Source: Qipengyuania sp. HL-TH1 (GTDB taxonomy: Bacteria > Pseudomonadota > Alphaproteobacteria > Sphingomonadales > Sphingomonadaceae). From it: DNA of 64,000 nt. Below are positions 9,571 through 17,892 of the stretch, piece after piece. Under the pieces are notes generated by a model. It saw nothing but the letters and a program-made list of their open reading frames with translations, was not told where the DNA came from and searched no databases. How positions within the stretch are numbered: the first letter of the stretch is position 1; each line of letters opens with the position of its first letter. The position numbers were made by a program, and so were the translations under genes. Location: contig NZ_CP142675.1 in assembly GCF_036365825.1 (NCBI RefSeq), positions 1,674,001-1,738,000 on the forward strand, in the 5' to 3' direction.

Positions 9571-9751
9571 TTAAAGACCGACGGCGATGATTTCGCGGCC
9601 GTTATAATATCCGCAGTGCGAGCACAGATTGTGCGGACGCTTGAGTTCGCCGCAGTTCGAGCACTCATGATGGGCCTCGACCTTGAGCGAGATCATGTGC
9701 ACGGCGATTGCCGCGGCGGTGGGGCGATACTTTCCTCTTGGGGACGGCCAT
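9571..9751 (-). CDS. rpmF: Ribosomal protein L32, frame broken by one extra base
   Basis: From the ATG at 9751 the frame reads [20 protein letters not shown], the invariant L32 N-terminus, then leaves frame and stops. Shifting by one base at about 9691 restores [14 protein letters not shown], then [17 protein letters not shown] and a stop at 9571. The full span is 181 bases, exactly one more than the 180 needed for a 59-residue L32, and both zinc-binding CxxC pairs are intact. I read this as a functional gene with a single inserted base, probably a sequencing or assembly error, heading the rpmF-plsX-fabH operon. Confidence 0.88.
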
Positions 9752-9986
9752 GGCGGCACCTGTTCCTCAAACAATTACAGTCAATTTCGGTGGCCGCCCT
9801 AGGGGAAGCTCCGGCACCGCACAAGAGCGCGTGAACCCGAATATCCCGACCGTGACGGTGAAGGCGGGCGCTATAGCGAATTTCGCGAGCGATGCAACCC
9901 GTCTGTTGGCGTTGCGCGGCACGCGGCATCGCCCTAGCACCGCAGCCGTATTCCGTATCGTACGGATCGCAAGGGGAGAGACGAGC

Positions 9987-10385
9987 ATGGGCATTATCCT
10001 GCCGGTTACGCTTACCGCGGCAGCCGCCGCCGCCATTATCAATATCTGGCTCAGCATCCGCGTCGGGCAGATGCGCGCGCAACAGAAGGTTTCGATCGGC
10101 GACGATGCCGGGGGCCCGCTGACCGCGCGCATGCGCGCACAGCTCAATTTCGTCGAGAACACCGCCTTCGTGCTGGTTCTCGTCGCGGCAATCGAACTGG
10201 CGGCCAAGGGCGGCGAATGGCTCGCCTGGGTGGTCGCGGCCTATATGCTCGGGCGTTTGGCGCACGGGCTCGGCATGGATGGCGGCGCGCTGGCACGCGG
10301 TCGCCCGCTCGGGGTGATTATCACCATGCTGGTACAGCTGGGCCTTGCCGTGGTGGCAGTGCTGATCACGCTGGGCATGATGTAG
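9987..10385 (+). CDS. MAPEG-family membrane protein
   Basis: A 132-residue protein with four hydrophobic segments. The opening helix followed by NIWLSIRVGQMRAQQKVSIGD and the motif RAQLNFVENTAFVL match the MAPEG family (membrane-associated eicosanoid and glutathione metabolism), whose bacterial members are probable glutathione S-transferases or peroxidases of unknown substrate. The ATG was chosen because AAGGGGAG precedes it. It is divergent from rpmF and convergent with the metallo-hydrolase gene. Confidence 0.78.
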   Translation: MGIILPVTLTAAAAAAIINIWLSIRVGQMRAQQKVSIGDDAGGPLTARMRAQLNFVENTAFVLVLVAAIELAAKGGEWLAWVVAAYMLGRLAHGLGMDGGALARGRPLGVIITMLVQLGLAVVAVLITLGMM

Positions 10386-10403
10386 GAGGTTCTTGTTGCG
10401 TGC

Positions 10404-10464
10404 GGGAAGCGCGTCCGCGCTTCCCTTGCGGCCCCGGCGCAAGCTATCGACGGAGGTCGATAGC
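10404..10464. terminator. Two hairpins between convergent genes
   Basis: GGGAAGCGCG/CGCGCTTCCC (10404-10425, near-zero spacer) and GCTATCGAC/GTCGATAGC (10443-10464, loop GGAG) are perfect inverted repeats in the gap between the MAPEG gene and the metallo-hydrolase gene. They lack long T-runs but are well placed to end transcription from both sides. Confidence 0.5.
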
Positions 10465-10478
10465 GCATCCTAGAAAAA

Positions 10479-11156
10479 TCACGACAACGCGTAGTCGCTC
10501 ACGAAGGCGTTGGTCTGGCGTTCCTGGCCGAAGGTGCTCGTCGGACCATGGCCGGGGATGAAGGTCACGTCATTGCCCAGCGGCCACAGCTTCTGCGTAA
10601 TTGCATCGATCAAATCCTGGTGGTTGCCCATCGGGAAATCGGTGCGGCCGATGCTGCCCTGGAACAAGACGTCGCCGACGACGGCGAATTTGCTCGGCCT
10701 ATGGAAGAACACCACGTGGCCGGGCGTGTGGCCGGGGCAGTGGATGACCTCAAGCGTGAGGTCGCCGACGGTGACGGTATCGCCGTCAACCAGCCAGCGG
10801 TCGGGTTCGAACACTTCGGCCTGCATGCCGTATTTCGCGCCGTCTTCGCCGAGTCGGCTGATCCAGAAACGGTCGGCCTCGTGCGGGCCCTCGATCGGGA
10901 GGCCGAGTTCCTTCGCCAGCACGCCCGCCTCGCCGCAATGGTCGAGATGGCCGTGGGTGATGAGAATTTTCTCCAGCTCCACCCCGCTTTTGGCGACCGC
11001 CGCCTTGAGCTTGTCGAGATCGCCGCCCGGATCGATCAGCGCGCCCTTGTTGGTCGCGGTGCACCAGATCAGCGAGCAGTTCTGCTGCAGCGGGGTTACG
11101 GGGACGATGCCCGCCTTCATCGGCGGGGTAGCGGGCGTTTGCGTGTTGTTTTCCAT
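10479..11156 (-). CDS. Metallo-beta-lactamase-fold hydrolase (glyoxalase II-like)
   Basis: A 225-residue MBL-fold protein with the dinuclear metal motif HGHLDH, a second histidine in CPGHTPGHVVFF and the aspartate in VVGDVLFQGSIGR. This pattern fits the glyoxalase II-like and persulfide dioxygenase-like group; the substrate is likely a thioester of glutathione or a relative, but cannot be fixed from sequence. Start uncertain: the ATG at 11156 gives a dozen extra residues before MKAGIVPVTP, and an alternative ATG lies at 11120. Confidence 0.82.
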   Translation of the reverse strand: MENNTQTPATPPMKAGIVPVTPLQQNCSLIWCTATNKGALIDPGGDLDKLKAAVAKSGVELEKILITHGHLDHCGEAGVLAKELGLPIEGPHEADRFWISRLGEDGAKYGMQAEVFEPDRWLVDGDTVTVGDLTLEVIHCPGHTPGHVVFFHRPSKFAVVGDVLFQGSIGRTDFPMGNHQDLIDAITQKLWPLGNDVTFIPGHGPTSTFGQERQTNAFVSDYALS

Positions 11157-11240
11157 TGCTGGGGAAAGTGGTCCGGTTTGTGATCGAAAACAAGGCGCAT
11201 CTCCGGCTTTGTGCTATCGGGCAGGCAAAGGAGAGTTATC

Positions 11241-11618
11241 GTGCGCATAGTCGAAGTCATGGCCCTGGCGTCCCTGTTGCTGGCAGGCTGCCAATCCGCC
11301 GGCCCCGTTGCCGCCCCGGCGGCGGCGCCGAGCCCTGCCGCGGCGGATGCGGATGCGGTGCCCGACTATGTCACCGCGATCTGCGGCGAGTGCCACGCGG
11401 TGAAGGACAATGCGGTATCGGTGAACCCGCAGGCTCCCGGCTTTGCCGATATCGCCAACAGCCCCGGCCTGACGCGCGACACGCTGGTCACCTTCCTGTC
11501 GGATGCACACAATTACCCGATGCAGATGGATGTCGACCTGGTGGACGAGGATATCGAGGTGATCGCCGACTATATGCTCACGCTGCGCTCGGACGATTAT
11601 ATCAAGCGGCCCTCGTAG
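11241..11618 (+). CDS. Lipoprotein c-type cytochrome
   Basis: A 125-residue protein starting with GTG, six bases after AAGGAGAG. A hydrophobic stretch ending LLLAGC marks a lipoprotein signal, followed by an Ala/Pro linker and a single haem site CGECH; the axial methionine is probably in NYPMQMD. It is therefore a small membrane-anchored monohaem cytochrome facing the periplasm, suited to pass electrons to an oxidase or dehydrogenase. No partner gene is adjacent, so its electron chain is unknown. Confidence 0.8.
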   Translation: MRIVEVMALASLLLAGCQSAGPVAAPAAAPSPAAADADAVPDYVTAICGECHAVKDNAVSVNPQAPGFADIANSPGLTRDTLVTFLSDAHNYPMQMDVDLVDEDIEVIADYMLTLRSDDYIKRPS

Positions 11619-11630
11619 CGGCGTGGCGGG

Positions 11631-12272
11631 TCACACCCGCCCCCCTTTCCATACAACCCGGCCGATCACCTCGACCTCGTCGCGCGCGAGGTCGATCGGG
11701 GCGTAGCTGTCGTTGGCGCTGATCAGCGCGATGCGGCCCGGCGCGCTGGCCTGGACCTGCTTGACGTGCAGCGCATCGCCGATGCGCACGACATGGATGC
11801 CCTCGCCTGAGCGCTTGTTGCGGTCGACGAAGATCTCGTCGCCGCTGCGCAGGGTTGGTTCCATGCTGTCGCCCTCGACGCGGATCGCGCTGAGGTCGGC
11901 GCCCTCCAGCCCCATTTCGCGCAGCCAGCGGCGGCTGAAGCGGAAGCTGTCGAAGGAAATTTCCTCTGCCGAAAACGCGCCCGGCCCCGCCGAGGCATCG
12001 AGCGGGAGGCGCGGCACGGTGATGAACTCGTCCGGGGCAGAAGCGCGCACATGGTCGGGATCGGCCCCCAGCGCGACCTCGGACACGCCGAAGAACTCGG
12101 CCAGCCGCCGCCGGTCCGCCTCTTCCAGCTTGCGCGGCGAGCCCTTGCGGACGAATTGCTGCAGATAGCTGGGATTGCGGCCGAGCATGGCGGAAAGCGA
12201 GGCAAGGCTGGTGCGCCCGGCCTCGGCCAGTTCGACCAGCTTCGCGCGGTCCGGCGTCATCGCGTCACTCAT
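11631..12272 (-). CDS. S24-peptidase-type transcriptional repressor
   Basis: A 213-residue LexA/CI-like protein. Residues 15-60 form a helix-turn-helix (SLASLSAMLGRNPSYLQQFV) and the C-terminal half is an S24 self-cleaving domain with the serine in GDSMEPTL, followed by SGDEIFVDR, and the lysine in LHVKQVQ. The expected cleavage site is an Ala-Gly-like pair in the linker; AGPGAF near 93-98 is a candidate. Such proteins repress target genes until RecA-stimulated autocleavage or, in some families, act as stress regulators. It is divergent from two small genes across a phased CCTA/TAGG array, its likely operator. It is not LexA itself. Confidence 0.85.
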   Translation of the reverse strand: MSDAMTPDRAKLVELAEAGRTSLASLSAMLGRNPSYLQQFVRKGSPRKLEEADRRRLAEFFGVSEVALGADPDHVRASAPDEFITVPRLPLDASAGPGAFSAEEISFDSFRFSRRWLREMGLEGADLSAIRVEGDSMEPTLRSGDEIFVDRNKRSGEGIHVVRIGDALHVKQVQASAPGRIALISANDSYAPIDLARDEVEVIGRVVWKGGRV

Positions 12273-12339
12273 AAGACCGTGTCCTCAAGCCCGCCATCAT
12301 CCAACCCGCATCACGCAGGACAGAGCATGCGAGAAAATT

Positions 12340-12372
12340 CCTATAGCATAGGATTTTTCCTAGACAAGTAGG
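12340..12372. promoter_or_regulatory. Phased CCTA/TAGG operator array
   Basis: Four alternating half-sites, CCTA (12340), TAGG (12349), CCTA (12359) and TAGG (12369), lie 9, 10 and 10 bases apart, about one helical turn. They make up two imperfectly joined palindromes, CCTAT-AGC-ATAGG and TAGGA-TTTT-TCCTA, in an AT-rich stretch between the S24 repressor and the 71-residue protein gene. This is the expected look of a cooperative dimer-dimer repressor operator. That the S24 repressor binds it is inference from position. Confidence 0.6.
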
Positions 12373-12443
12373 ATTTCGACTGGAACGAATCAGGAACACG
12401 GCGAGCGATTCGCCTGTCTGACCAGCCTATTGGGGAGCCCGCG

Positions 12444-12659
12444 ATGCTGATCCGATCCGTCGAGAAATTCCTCCGCCAGCACGAAATGGCGGCCACCAAG
12501 TTCGGCCGTCTCGCCGCGCATGATCCGCGCTTTGTGCTCGATTTGCGCATGGGCCGCGAACCGCGCGACCGCACCGAACAGCGCATCCGCGGTTTCATGG
12601 CCGGGTTCGAGGCCGCGCGCGAAGCAGCCCCCACGCAGGAGACCGCGCATGTCGGATGA
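12444..12659 (+). CDS. Small conserved protein, possible DNA-binding fold
   Basis: A 71-residue protein with GGGGAG seven bases before its ATG. The sequence MLIRSVEKFLRQHEMAATKF then GRLAAHDPRFVLDLRMGREP and TEQRIRGFM suggests a compact helical bundle, helix-turn-helix like, with a basic recognition face; I recall similar short sphingomonad proteins but no assigned function. It overlaps the next gene by 11 bases, so the pair is one transcription unit under the phased operator. It may be a Cro-like partner of the S24 repressor, which is speculation. Confidence 0.7.
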   Translation: MLIRSVEKFLRQHEMAATKFGRLAAHDPRFVLDLRMGREPRDRTEQRIRGFMAGFEAAREAAPTQETAHVG

Positions 12660-13002
12660 AACCGCCCAGCCGCGCCCCCCGCGCGCACGCCGCAGCGCCG
12701 CCGATCGCCTGCGCGCCGCACTGGCCGACCTCCACGCGCATCGCGGGCAGGTGTTGACGCATACCGAAAAAGCTTGGGCGAGCATCACCTTCGCCGGCAC
12801 ACGCCACAGCCTCGCGATCCTGTTCGCCGGCGATGAGGCGGTCGAGGCCGGCGAAGAATTCGTCGCCGCCCTCCCCGATCACGAATTCGCCATCCCCGGA
12901 CAGCTGGTGGCCGATGCAGGCGTGGTGGAAGTCGAACACCGCCTGCTCCCCGAACCGCGGCTGGTGGTGCAGTGCGAGTTGCTGCTGCTGGAGGAGAGCT
13001 GA
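12649..13002 (+). CDS. Conserved hypothetical protein
   Basis: A 117-residue protein whose ATG lies inside the end of the preceding gene. An Arg/Pro/Ala-rich head of about 30 residues precedes a domain with alternating hydrophobic strands: KAWASITFAGTRHSL, then ALPDHEFAIPGQLVADA, EVEHRL and RLVVQCELLLLEE. No signal peptide or membrane segment. No catalytic motif is recognised. Tight coupling to the 71-residue protein and to the S24 repressor operator suggests one regulated module. Confidence 0.7.
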   Translation: MSDETAQPRPPRARRSAADRLRAALADLHAHRGQVLTHTEKAWASITFAGTRHSLAILFAGDEAVEAGEEFVAALPDHEFAIPGQLVADAGVVEVEHRLLPEPRLVVQCELLLLEES

Positions 13003-13084
13003 CTGAACTCTCGAATGTCAGCTTTTGTCGCACGACGCGTATCACGGGAGCGGCTGGGATGGGTGGAAAACGGACACCAGTAAA

Positions 13085-13597
13085 TCAGGTCTTGGGACTC
13101 CTATACGAGGCTATCGCTGCCATAGCTTCATCATAGCAACGATCGGTGCCCGTCAAAGAAATGGCAATGTCGCCACCTGTCAGCATTCGATTTGCCCCCC
13201 TTAGCTTTGCGGTTAGGCCTCTCCCCGGGAAGCAGCTGGGCTCGTTTAGGTGCAAGACGATGGTATTCTGCCCCTTGTAACTCCAGGAAGTCACATCCGT
13301 TATCTCCGACCACGGAATGATGTCGTCGGACCATGGACACCACCGTATTCCTGAGGGACCGATCTGCAACTGCGGATGGTCATCGAAGAATTTTTTGACG
13401 ATCGCGAGGCCGCACAGACCGAAGAAAAGTATGCAGAGCCAACCAATGGCAATGCCGTAGGCGGCAGGACGTCTAGTTGAGCTTGGAGCCTCGCCGAACC
13501 CACCAACAAACCAAATTCCGAGTGCAACAAAGCCAGCCGCGATTAGAAAAATCGCAGCCAGACGCCAACGAGAGTTATACGCGACAAATTCCTGCAT
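13085..13597 (-). CDS. Two-helix membrane protein, PH-like domain (STM3941-like)
   Basis: A 170-residue protein; the ATG at 13597 was preferred to a TTG at 13633. Two hydrophobic segments (about residues 10-28 and 42-62) are followed by a cytoplasmic domain with IIPWSEITDV and TIVLHLNEP, resembling the PH-like domain of STM3941-type proteins. Its base composition is clearly lower in GC than the neighbours, with many A/T-ending codons, a sign of recent acquisition. Function unknown. Confidence 0.65.
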   Translation of the reverse strand: MQEFVAYNSRWRLAAIFLIAAGFVALGIWFVGGFGEAPSSTRRPAAYGIAIGWLCILFFGLCGLAIVKKFFDDHPQLQIGPSGIRWCPWSDDIIPWSEITDVTSWSYKGQNTIVLHLNEPSCFPGRGLTAKLRGANRMLTGGDIAISLTGTDRCYDEAMAAIASYRSPKT

Positions 13598-13699
13598 CAA
13601 AGCGCTGATGATCGTATCTGCTAATGTCCGCAATGGGTCGTTTACAGACCGTCTGCTTTCCGGCGGACAAAGTACGAACCGGCCCTTCCGCCGCCCAAA

Positions 13700-15133
13700 T
13701 CACCCGCGCCGGATCACCAGGTTCCGGATCTCGGTCATGTCCTCCATCGCGAACTTGATGCCTTCGCGGCCCAAACCGCTGTCCTTCACGCCGCCATAGG
13801 GCATGTTGTCGACGCGGTAGCTGGGGACGTCGTTGATCACCACGCCGCCGACCTCGAGCCGGTCCCAGGCGTCGAACATCTTGAACAGATCGCGCGTGAA
13901 GATGCCCGCCTGCAGCCCGAAGGTGGAGCGGTTCACTTCGGCCAGTGCCTCGTCGAAGTCCGCAAACTTCTGCAGGATCGCGAGCGGGCCGAAGGCTTCC
14001 TCGTTGAGCGCCTTGGCGTCCTTGTCCACGCCTTCGAGCAGCGTTGCCTCGAGCATATTGCCCTTGCACCCGCCGCCGGTCAGCAGCGTTGCGCCGCCCG
14101 CGACCGCCTCGTCGATCCAGCCCTTGAGGCGGCTGGCCTCGCCCTCCGAGATCATCGGTCCGATGAAGGTGTCGCGGTCCTTGGGATCGCCCGCGACTAG
14201 CGTCTTCGTCTTGGCGACCAGCATGTCCCTGAAGCGGTCGTAGACATCTTCGTGCACGATGATGCGCTGGACGCCGATGCAACTTTGCCCGCTCTGGTAG
14301 AAGGCGCCGAAAATGATCCGTTCGAGCGCATCGTCGAGATCGGCATCGTGGTCGACCACCACCGCGGCATTGCCGCCGAGTTCGAGCACGACCTTCTTCT
14401 TACCGCAGCGCGCCTTGAGATCCCAGCCGACGGCGGGCGAGCCGGTGAAGCTGAGCAGCTTGAGCCGTTCGTCCACGGTGAACAGGTCGGCCCCGTCGCG
14501 GCTGGCGGGCAGGATCGAGAACGCGCCTTCGGGCAGGTCGGTTTCGGCGAGCACTTCGCCCATGATGATCGCGCCGAGCGGGGTCTTGCTCGCGGGCTTC
14601 ATCACGAAGGGACAGCCCACCGCGATCGCGGGCGCGATCTTGTGCGCGGCGAGATTGAGCGGGAAGTTGAACGGCGAGATGAAGCTGCACGGCCCGATCG
14701 GGTAGCGTTTCCAGATCGACTGGTAGCCCCTGGCGCGCGCGGAGATATCCAGCGGCATGACCTCGCCATACATGCGCACCGATTCTTCCGCCGCGATGCG
14801 GAAGGTGTCGATCAGCCGGGTGACCTCGCCCTCTGAATCCTTGATCGGCTTGCCCGCTTCGACGCACAAAGCATAGGCGAGCTCGTCGAAGCGTTCGGTG
14901 AACCGCTCGACGCAGTGCTGCAGCACTGCCTGGCGTTCGTAGCTGGCGAGCTGCGCCATCGGTTCGGCCGCGCGCACCGCCCCGGCAATCGCTTCGTCGA
15001 TGATCTCGGGGCTGGCGAGTGCGGTGCGGAAGGCCACTTCGCCGGTGAACTTGTCGGTTACCGCGAGATCTGTGTTGGGCTGCTGCGCCTTGTTGTTGAG
15101 ATAGAGCGGGTAGGTGTCCTTGAGCGTGGGCAT
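13700..15133 (-). CDS. NAD(P)-dependent aldehyde dehydrogenase
   Basis: A 477-residue ALDH-superfamily enzyme with the general base E251 in LELGGN and the nucleophile C285 in GQSCIGVQ; the NAD-binding GSPAVG is at 231-236. It oxidises an aldehyde to the acid or thioester. It resembles the lactaldehyde/glyceraldehyde-3-phosphate (non-phosphorylating) branch more than betaine aldehyde enzymes. It starts 24 bases after the ThDP enzyme gene on the same strand, so the likely substrate is the aldehyde that the neighbour releases from a 2-oxoacid. Confidence 0.9.
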   Translation of the reverse strand: MPTLKDTYPLYLNNKAQQPNTDLAVTDKFTGEVAFRTALASPEIIDEAIAGAVRAAEPMAQLASYERQAVLQHCVERFTERFDELAYALCVEAGKPIKDSEGEVTRLIDTFRIAAEESVRMYGEVMPLDISARARGYQSIWKRYPIGPCSFISPFNFPLNLAAHKIAPAIAVGCPFVMKPASKTPLGAIIMGEVLAETDLPEGAFSILPASRDGADLFTVDERLKLLSFTGSPAVGWDLKARCGKKKVVLELGGNAAVVVDHDADLDDALERIIFGAFYQSGQSCIGVQRIIVHEDVYDRFRDMLVAKTKTLVAGDPKDRDTFIGPMISEGEASRLKGWIDEAVAGGATLLTGGGCKGNMLEATLLEGVDKDAKALNEEAFGPLAILQKFADFDEALAEVNRSTFGLQAGIFTRDLFKMFDAWDRLEVGGVVINDVPSYRVDNMPYGGVKDSGLGREGIKFAMEDMTEIRNLVIRRG

Positions 15134-15157
15134 GTCGTCTCCTTCACCCGGTCAATC

Positions 15158-16813
15158 TCAGAGCTTCGCGCTCAGTTCCTTGATATCGTGGTTCAATATC
15201 CGGTCGTTCTCCGAATAATCGACCGGGCAGTCGATCAGGTGGACGCCCGGCGTATCGCGGCAATGCGCGAGCAGTTCGCGCAAATGGTCGCTGCTTTCGA
15301 CGCGGTGGCCCTGCGCGCCGTAGCTTTCGGCATATTTGACGAAATCGGGATTGCCATAGGTCAGGCCGAAATCCTCGAACCCCATGTTCGCCTGTTTCCA
15401 GCGGATCATGCCATAGGCATCGTCGCGCAGGATGAGCACGATCAGATTCAGCCCCAGCCGCACTGCGGTTTCCATCTCCTGGCTGTTCATCATGAACCCG
15501 CCATCGCCGCAGATCGCCATGACTTTGCGGTCGGGATAGAGCATCGCGCTCATCATCGCGCTGGGCAGCCCGGCGCCCATCGTGGCTAGCGCATTGTCGA
15601 GCAGCACGGTGTTGGGCTGCGAGGCGCAATAGCCGCGCGCGAACCAGATCTTGTAGACGCCGTTATCGAGACAGATGATCCCGTCATCGGGCATGCTCTC
15701 GCGCACCTCCTGGACGAGATGCGGCGGGAAAATCGGGAAGCGCGTGTCGGCGGCGAGGCTCTCGGTATGCTCGAGCTCGGCGCGGTGATAGCGCTTGAGT
15801 TCGGCGCTCTGCCAATGGTCCTGCCGGGTGATGTCTTCCTTCATCTGCCAGATCGCATTGGCGATATCGCCGATTACTTCGATCTGCGGGAAATAGACCG
15901 GGTCGACCGCGGCGCTGCGGTTGCTGACATGGATCACCGTGTGCCCGTTGTGGCGCATGAAGAAGGGCGGCTTCTCGATCACGTCGTGGCCGACATTGAC
16001 GATGACGTCGGCTTCTTCGATCGCGCGGTGGCAGAAATCGCCCGCCGACAGCGCCGCGCAGCCGAGGAACAGCGGATGGCGCTCGTCGAGCACGCCCTTG
16101 CCCATTTGCGTGGTAACGAAGGGAATGCCCGTCTTCTCGATGAATTCGGCGAGCATCTTGCCGGTCATCTTGCGGTTGGCGCCCGCGCCGATGACGAGGA
16201 TCGGCTTGCTGGCCTGTTCGAGCGCGGCAACCGCCTGGTCGACGGCCTTCGGCTCCGCGCTGGGCCGCCGCGCGACGCTGCGCGGGATCGGCGCGGCATC
16301 GGTCGGTTCCTCGGCGATATCCTCGGGCAGTTCGAGATGGACCGCGCCGGGCTTTTCCTCCTCGGCGAGGCGATAGGCTTCGCGCACGCGGCTGGGGATG
16401 TTGTCCCCGGCGTGCAGCTGGCGGGTGTATTTGGTGATCGGTTCCATCATCGCGACCACGTCGAGGATCTGGAACTGGCCCTGCTTCGATTTCTTGATCG
16501 GTTTCTGGCCGGTAATCATCATCATCGGCATGCCGCCCAATTGCGCATAGGCGGCGGCGGTGACGAAATTGGTCGCGCCGGGGCCGAGCGTGGCGATGCA
16601 GACGCCGGTCTTGCCCGTGTGGCGGCCATAGGTCGCGGCCATGAAGCCGGCGCCCTGTTCATGGCGCGTGAGTACCAGCTTGATCTGCTTGGAGCGGCTG
16701 AGACTGTCGAGGAAGTCGAGGTTTTCCTCGCCCGGGACGCCAAAGATATACTCGCAGCCCTCGGCTTCGAGGCACTCGATAAACAGGTCGGACGCCTTGC
16801 GTGGTTCGGTCAT
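15158..16813 (-). CDS. Acetolactate synthase-like ThDP enzyme
   Basis: A 551-residue protein with the three domains of the acetohydroxyacid synthase/pyruvate oxidase family: Pyr domain with catalytic glutamate E52 in RHEQGAG, central domain, and PP domain with the ThDP motif GDGGFMMN near 431 ending in NLIVLILRDDAYG. It should decarboxylate a 2-oxoacid and either condense or release the aldehyde. No small regulatory subunit gene is near, and its neighbours are an aldehyde dehydrogenase and a hydroxyacid dehydrogenase, so a catabolic role is more likely than branched-chain amino acid synthesis. Exact substrate not determined. Confidence 0.88.
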   Translation of the reverse strand: MTEPRKASDLFIECLEAEGCEYIFGVPGEENLDFLDSLSRSKQIKLVLTRHEQGAGFMAATYGRHTGKTGVCIATLGPGATNFVTAAAYAQLGGMPMMMITGQKPIKKSKQGQFQILDVVAMMEPITKYTRQLHAGDNIPSRVREAYRLAEEEKPGAVHLELPEDIAEEPTDAAPIPRSVARRPSAEPKAVDQAVAALEQASKPILVIGAGANRKMTGKMLAEFIEKTGIPFVTTQMGKGVLDERHPLFLGCAALSAGDFCHRAIEEADVIVNVGHDVIEKPPFFMRHNGHTVIHVSNRSAAVDPVYFPQIEVIGDIANAIWQMKEDITRQDHWQSAELKRYHRAELEHTESLAADTRFPIFPPHLVQEVRESMPDDGIICLDNGVYKIWFARGYCASQPNTVLLDNALATMGAGLPSAMMSAMLYPDRKVMAICGDGGFMMNSQEMETAVRLGLNLIVLILRDDAYGMIRWKQANMGFEDFGLTYGNPDFVKYAESYGAQGHRVESSDHLRELLAHCRDTPGVHLIDCPVDYSENDRILNHDIKELSAKL

Positions 16814-16888
16814 GCGCGATTCCCCCCTTCGCGGCCCGCACAGGCAGGCGTGAACAGAAATACGCGACCCGAGTCTTCCCGGCTTTTT

Positions 16889-16909
16889 GCAGGCCTAACA
16901 GAGGCCTGC
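16889..16909. repeat. Inverted repeat between hydroxyacid dehydrogenase and ThDP enzyme genes
   Basis: GCAGGCCT and AGGCCTGC are perfect 8-base arms around AACAG in the 103-base gap. The transcript from the minus strand would form a strong hairpin just after the dehydrogenase stop, without a U-run; it may attenuate or process the message between the two genes. Confidence 0.45.
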
Positions 16910-16916
16910 GGACGTG

Positions 16917-17855
16917 TCAGTAGCCGAGGCCCAGATCCATCTGCGGCTGGACCGGCTCGCCGCGCTGCCAGCGTTCGAGGTTCTCGATGAAACGGTCCGC
17001 GCTGCGCTGGAACATCTTGGTCTGCGCGCGGCCCGACAGGTGCATGGTGACCTGCGCATTCTCGAGGTCCCACAGCGGATGATCCTCGGGCAGCGGTTCG
17101 GGGTCGGTGACGTCGAGCAGCGCGGCCTCGATCTTCTCCTGCTGCAGCGCCTCGACCAGCGCCGCCTGATCGACGACGTCGCCGCGCGCGATATTCACCA
17201 GCACGCCATTGGGGCGCATCGCCGCCAGTTCCATCGCGCCGATCATGTGGCGGGTTTCTTCAGTCGAGGGGACCGCCAGCACGACCCAGCCGAATTCGCC
17301 CAGCTTCTCGCGCCATTCGCCGGGCTTAAGCGCACCGTCCGCGCCCGAACGGCGCACCGGCACGACCTTCATGTCGAACGCCTCGAGCCGGGTTTTGATG
17401 AGCGATCCGATCGCCCCCATTCCCAGCAGCAGCACACGCTCGCCCGCCAGTTCGCGCTTGCCCGGACTGTCGAGCAGCCATTCGTGGCGGTCCTGCGCGC
17501 GCACTACCTCGCGGTAGCCCTTGGCATGCGCGAGCATCAGCATGACGACATATTCGGCAATGGTGATCGCATTGATGCCGACGCCATTGGTGACCACCAC
17601 GCCGCGCTCGGCGAGCAGGTCGAGCGGCATGAAATCGAGCCCGGCATAGATCGAGTTCATCCATTTAAGCCCGGTCGCGGCGCGCGCGATCTCGATCATC
17701 GGCTCCTTTTCGTTGAGGTCGAACCAGCCGATCTCCGCTTGCCGCGCGAATTCCAGCGCCTGTTCCTTGCTCATGAACCACAGCGGCTCGACCCATTCGG
17801 GCAGGCGCGGTTCGACCAGCGGACGGATCATGGCGGACAGGACGGCTTTGGTCAT
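16917..17855 (-). CDS. D-2-hydroxyacid dehydrogenase
   Basis: A 312-residue NAD(P)-dependent enzyme of the D-isomer-specific family. The Rossmann motif is GMGAIGS, the substrate-binding arginine is in VNIARGDVVD, the acidic partner lies in LLDVTDPEPLP and the catalytic histidine is in TMHLSGRA. It interconverts a 2-oxoacid and a D-2-hydroxyacid. The ATG at 17855 begins MTKAVLSAMIRP; a longer frame upstream is a shadow. Upstream of the ThDP enzyme and aldehyde dehydrogenase, it may feed a 2-oxoacid to them. Confidence 0.88.
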   Translation of the reverse strand: MTKAVLSAMIRPLVEPRLPEWVEPLWFMSKEQALEFARQAEIGWFDLNEKEPMIEIARAATGLKWMNSIYAGLDFMPLDLLAERGVVVTNGVGINAITIAEYVVMLMLAHAKGYREVVRAQDRHEWLLDSPGKRELAGERVLLLGMGAIGSLIKTRLEAFDMKVVPVRRSGADGALKPGEWREKLGEFGWVVLAVPSTEETRHMIGAMELAAMRPNGVLVNIARGDVVDQAALVEALQQEKIEAALLDVTDPEPLPEDHPLWDLENAQVTMHLSGRAQTKMFQRSADRFIENLERWQRGEPVQPQMDLGLGY

Positions 17856-17892
17856 CGAATTCTCCCTCGACGCCTCCATTGCCGCTCGGGCG

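Noticed and set aside
9571..9774. Programmed frameshifting in rpmF (and likewise atpA)
   Set aside because: No slippery heptamer or downstream pseudoknot is evident at either place, and neither gene is known to use frameshifting; a sequence error is simpler.
11631..13002. Prophage remnant
   Set aside because: An S24 repressor alone is not enough; no integrase, structural, lysis or replication gene and no attachment repeats are present.
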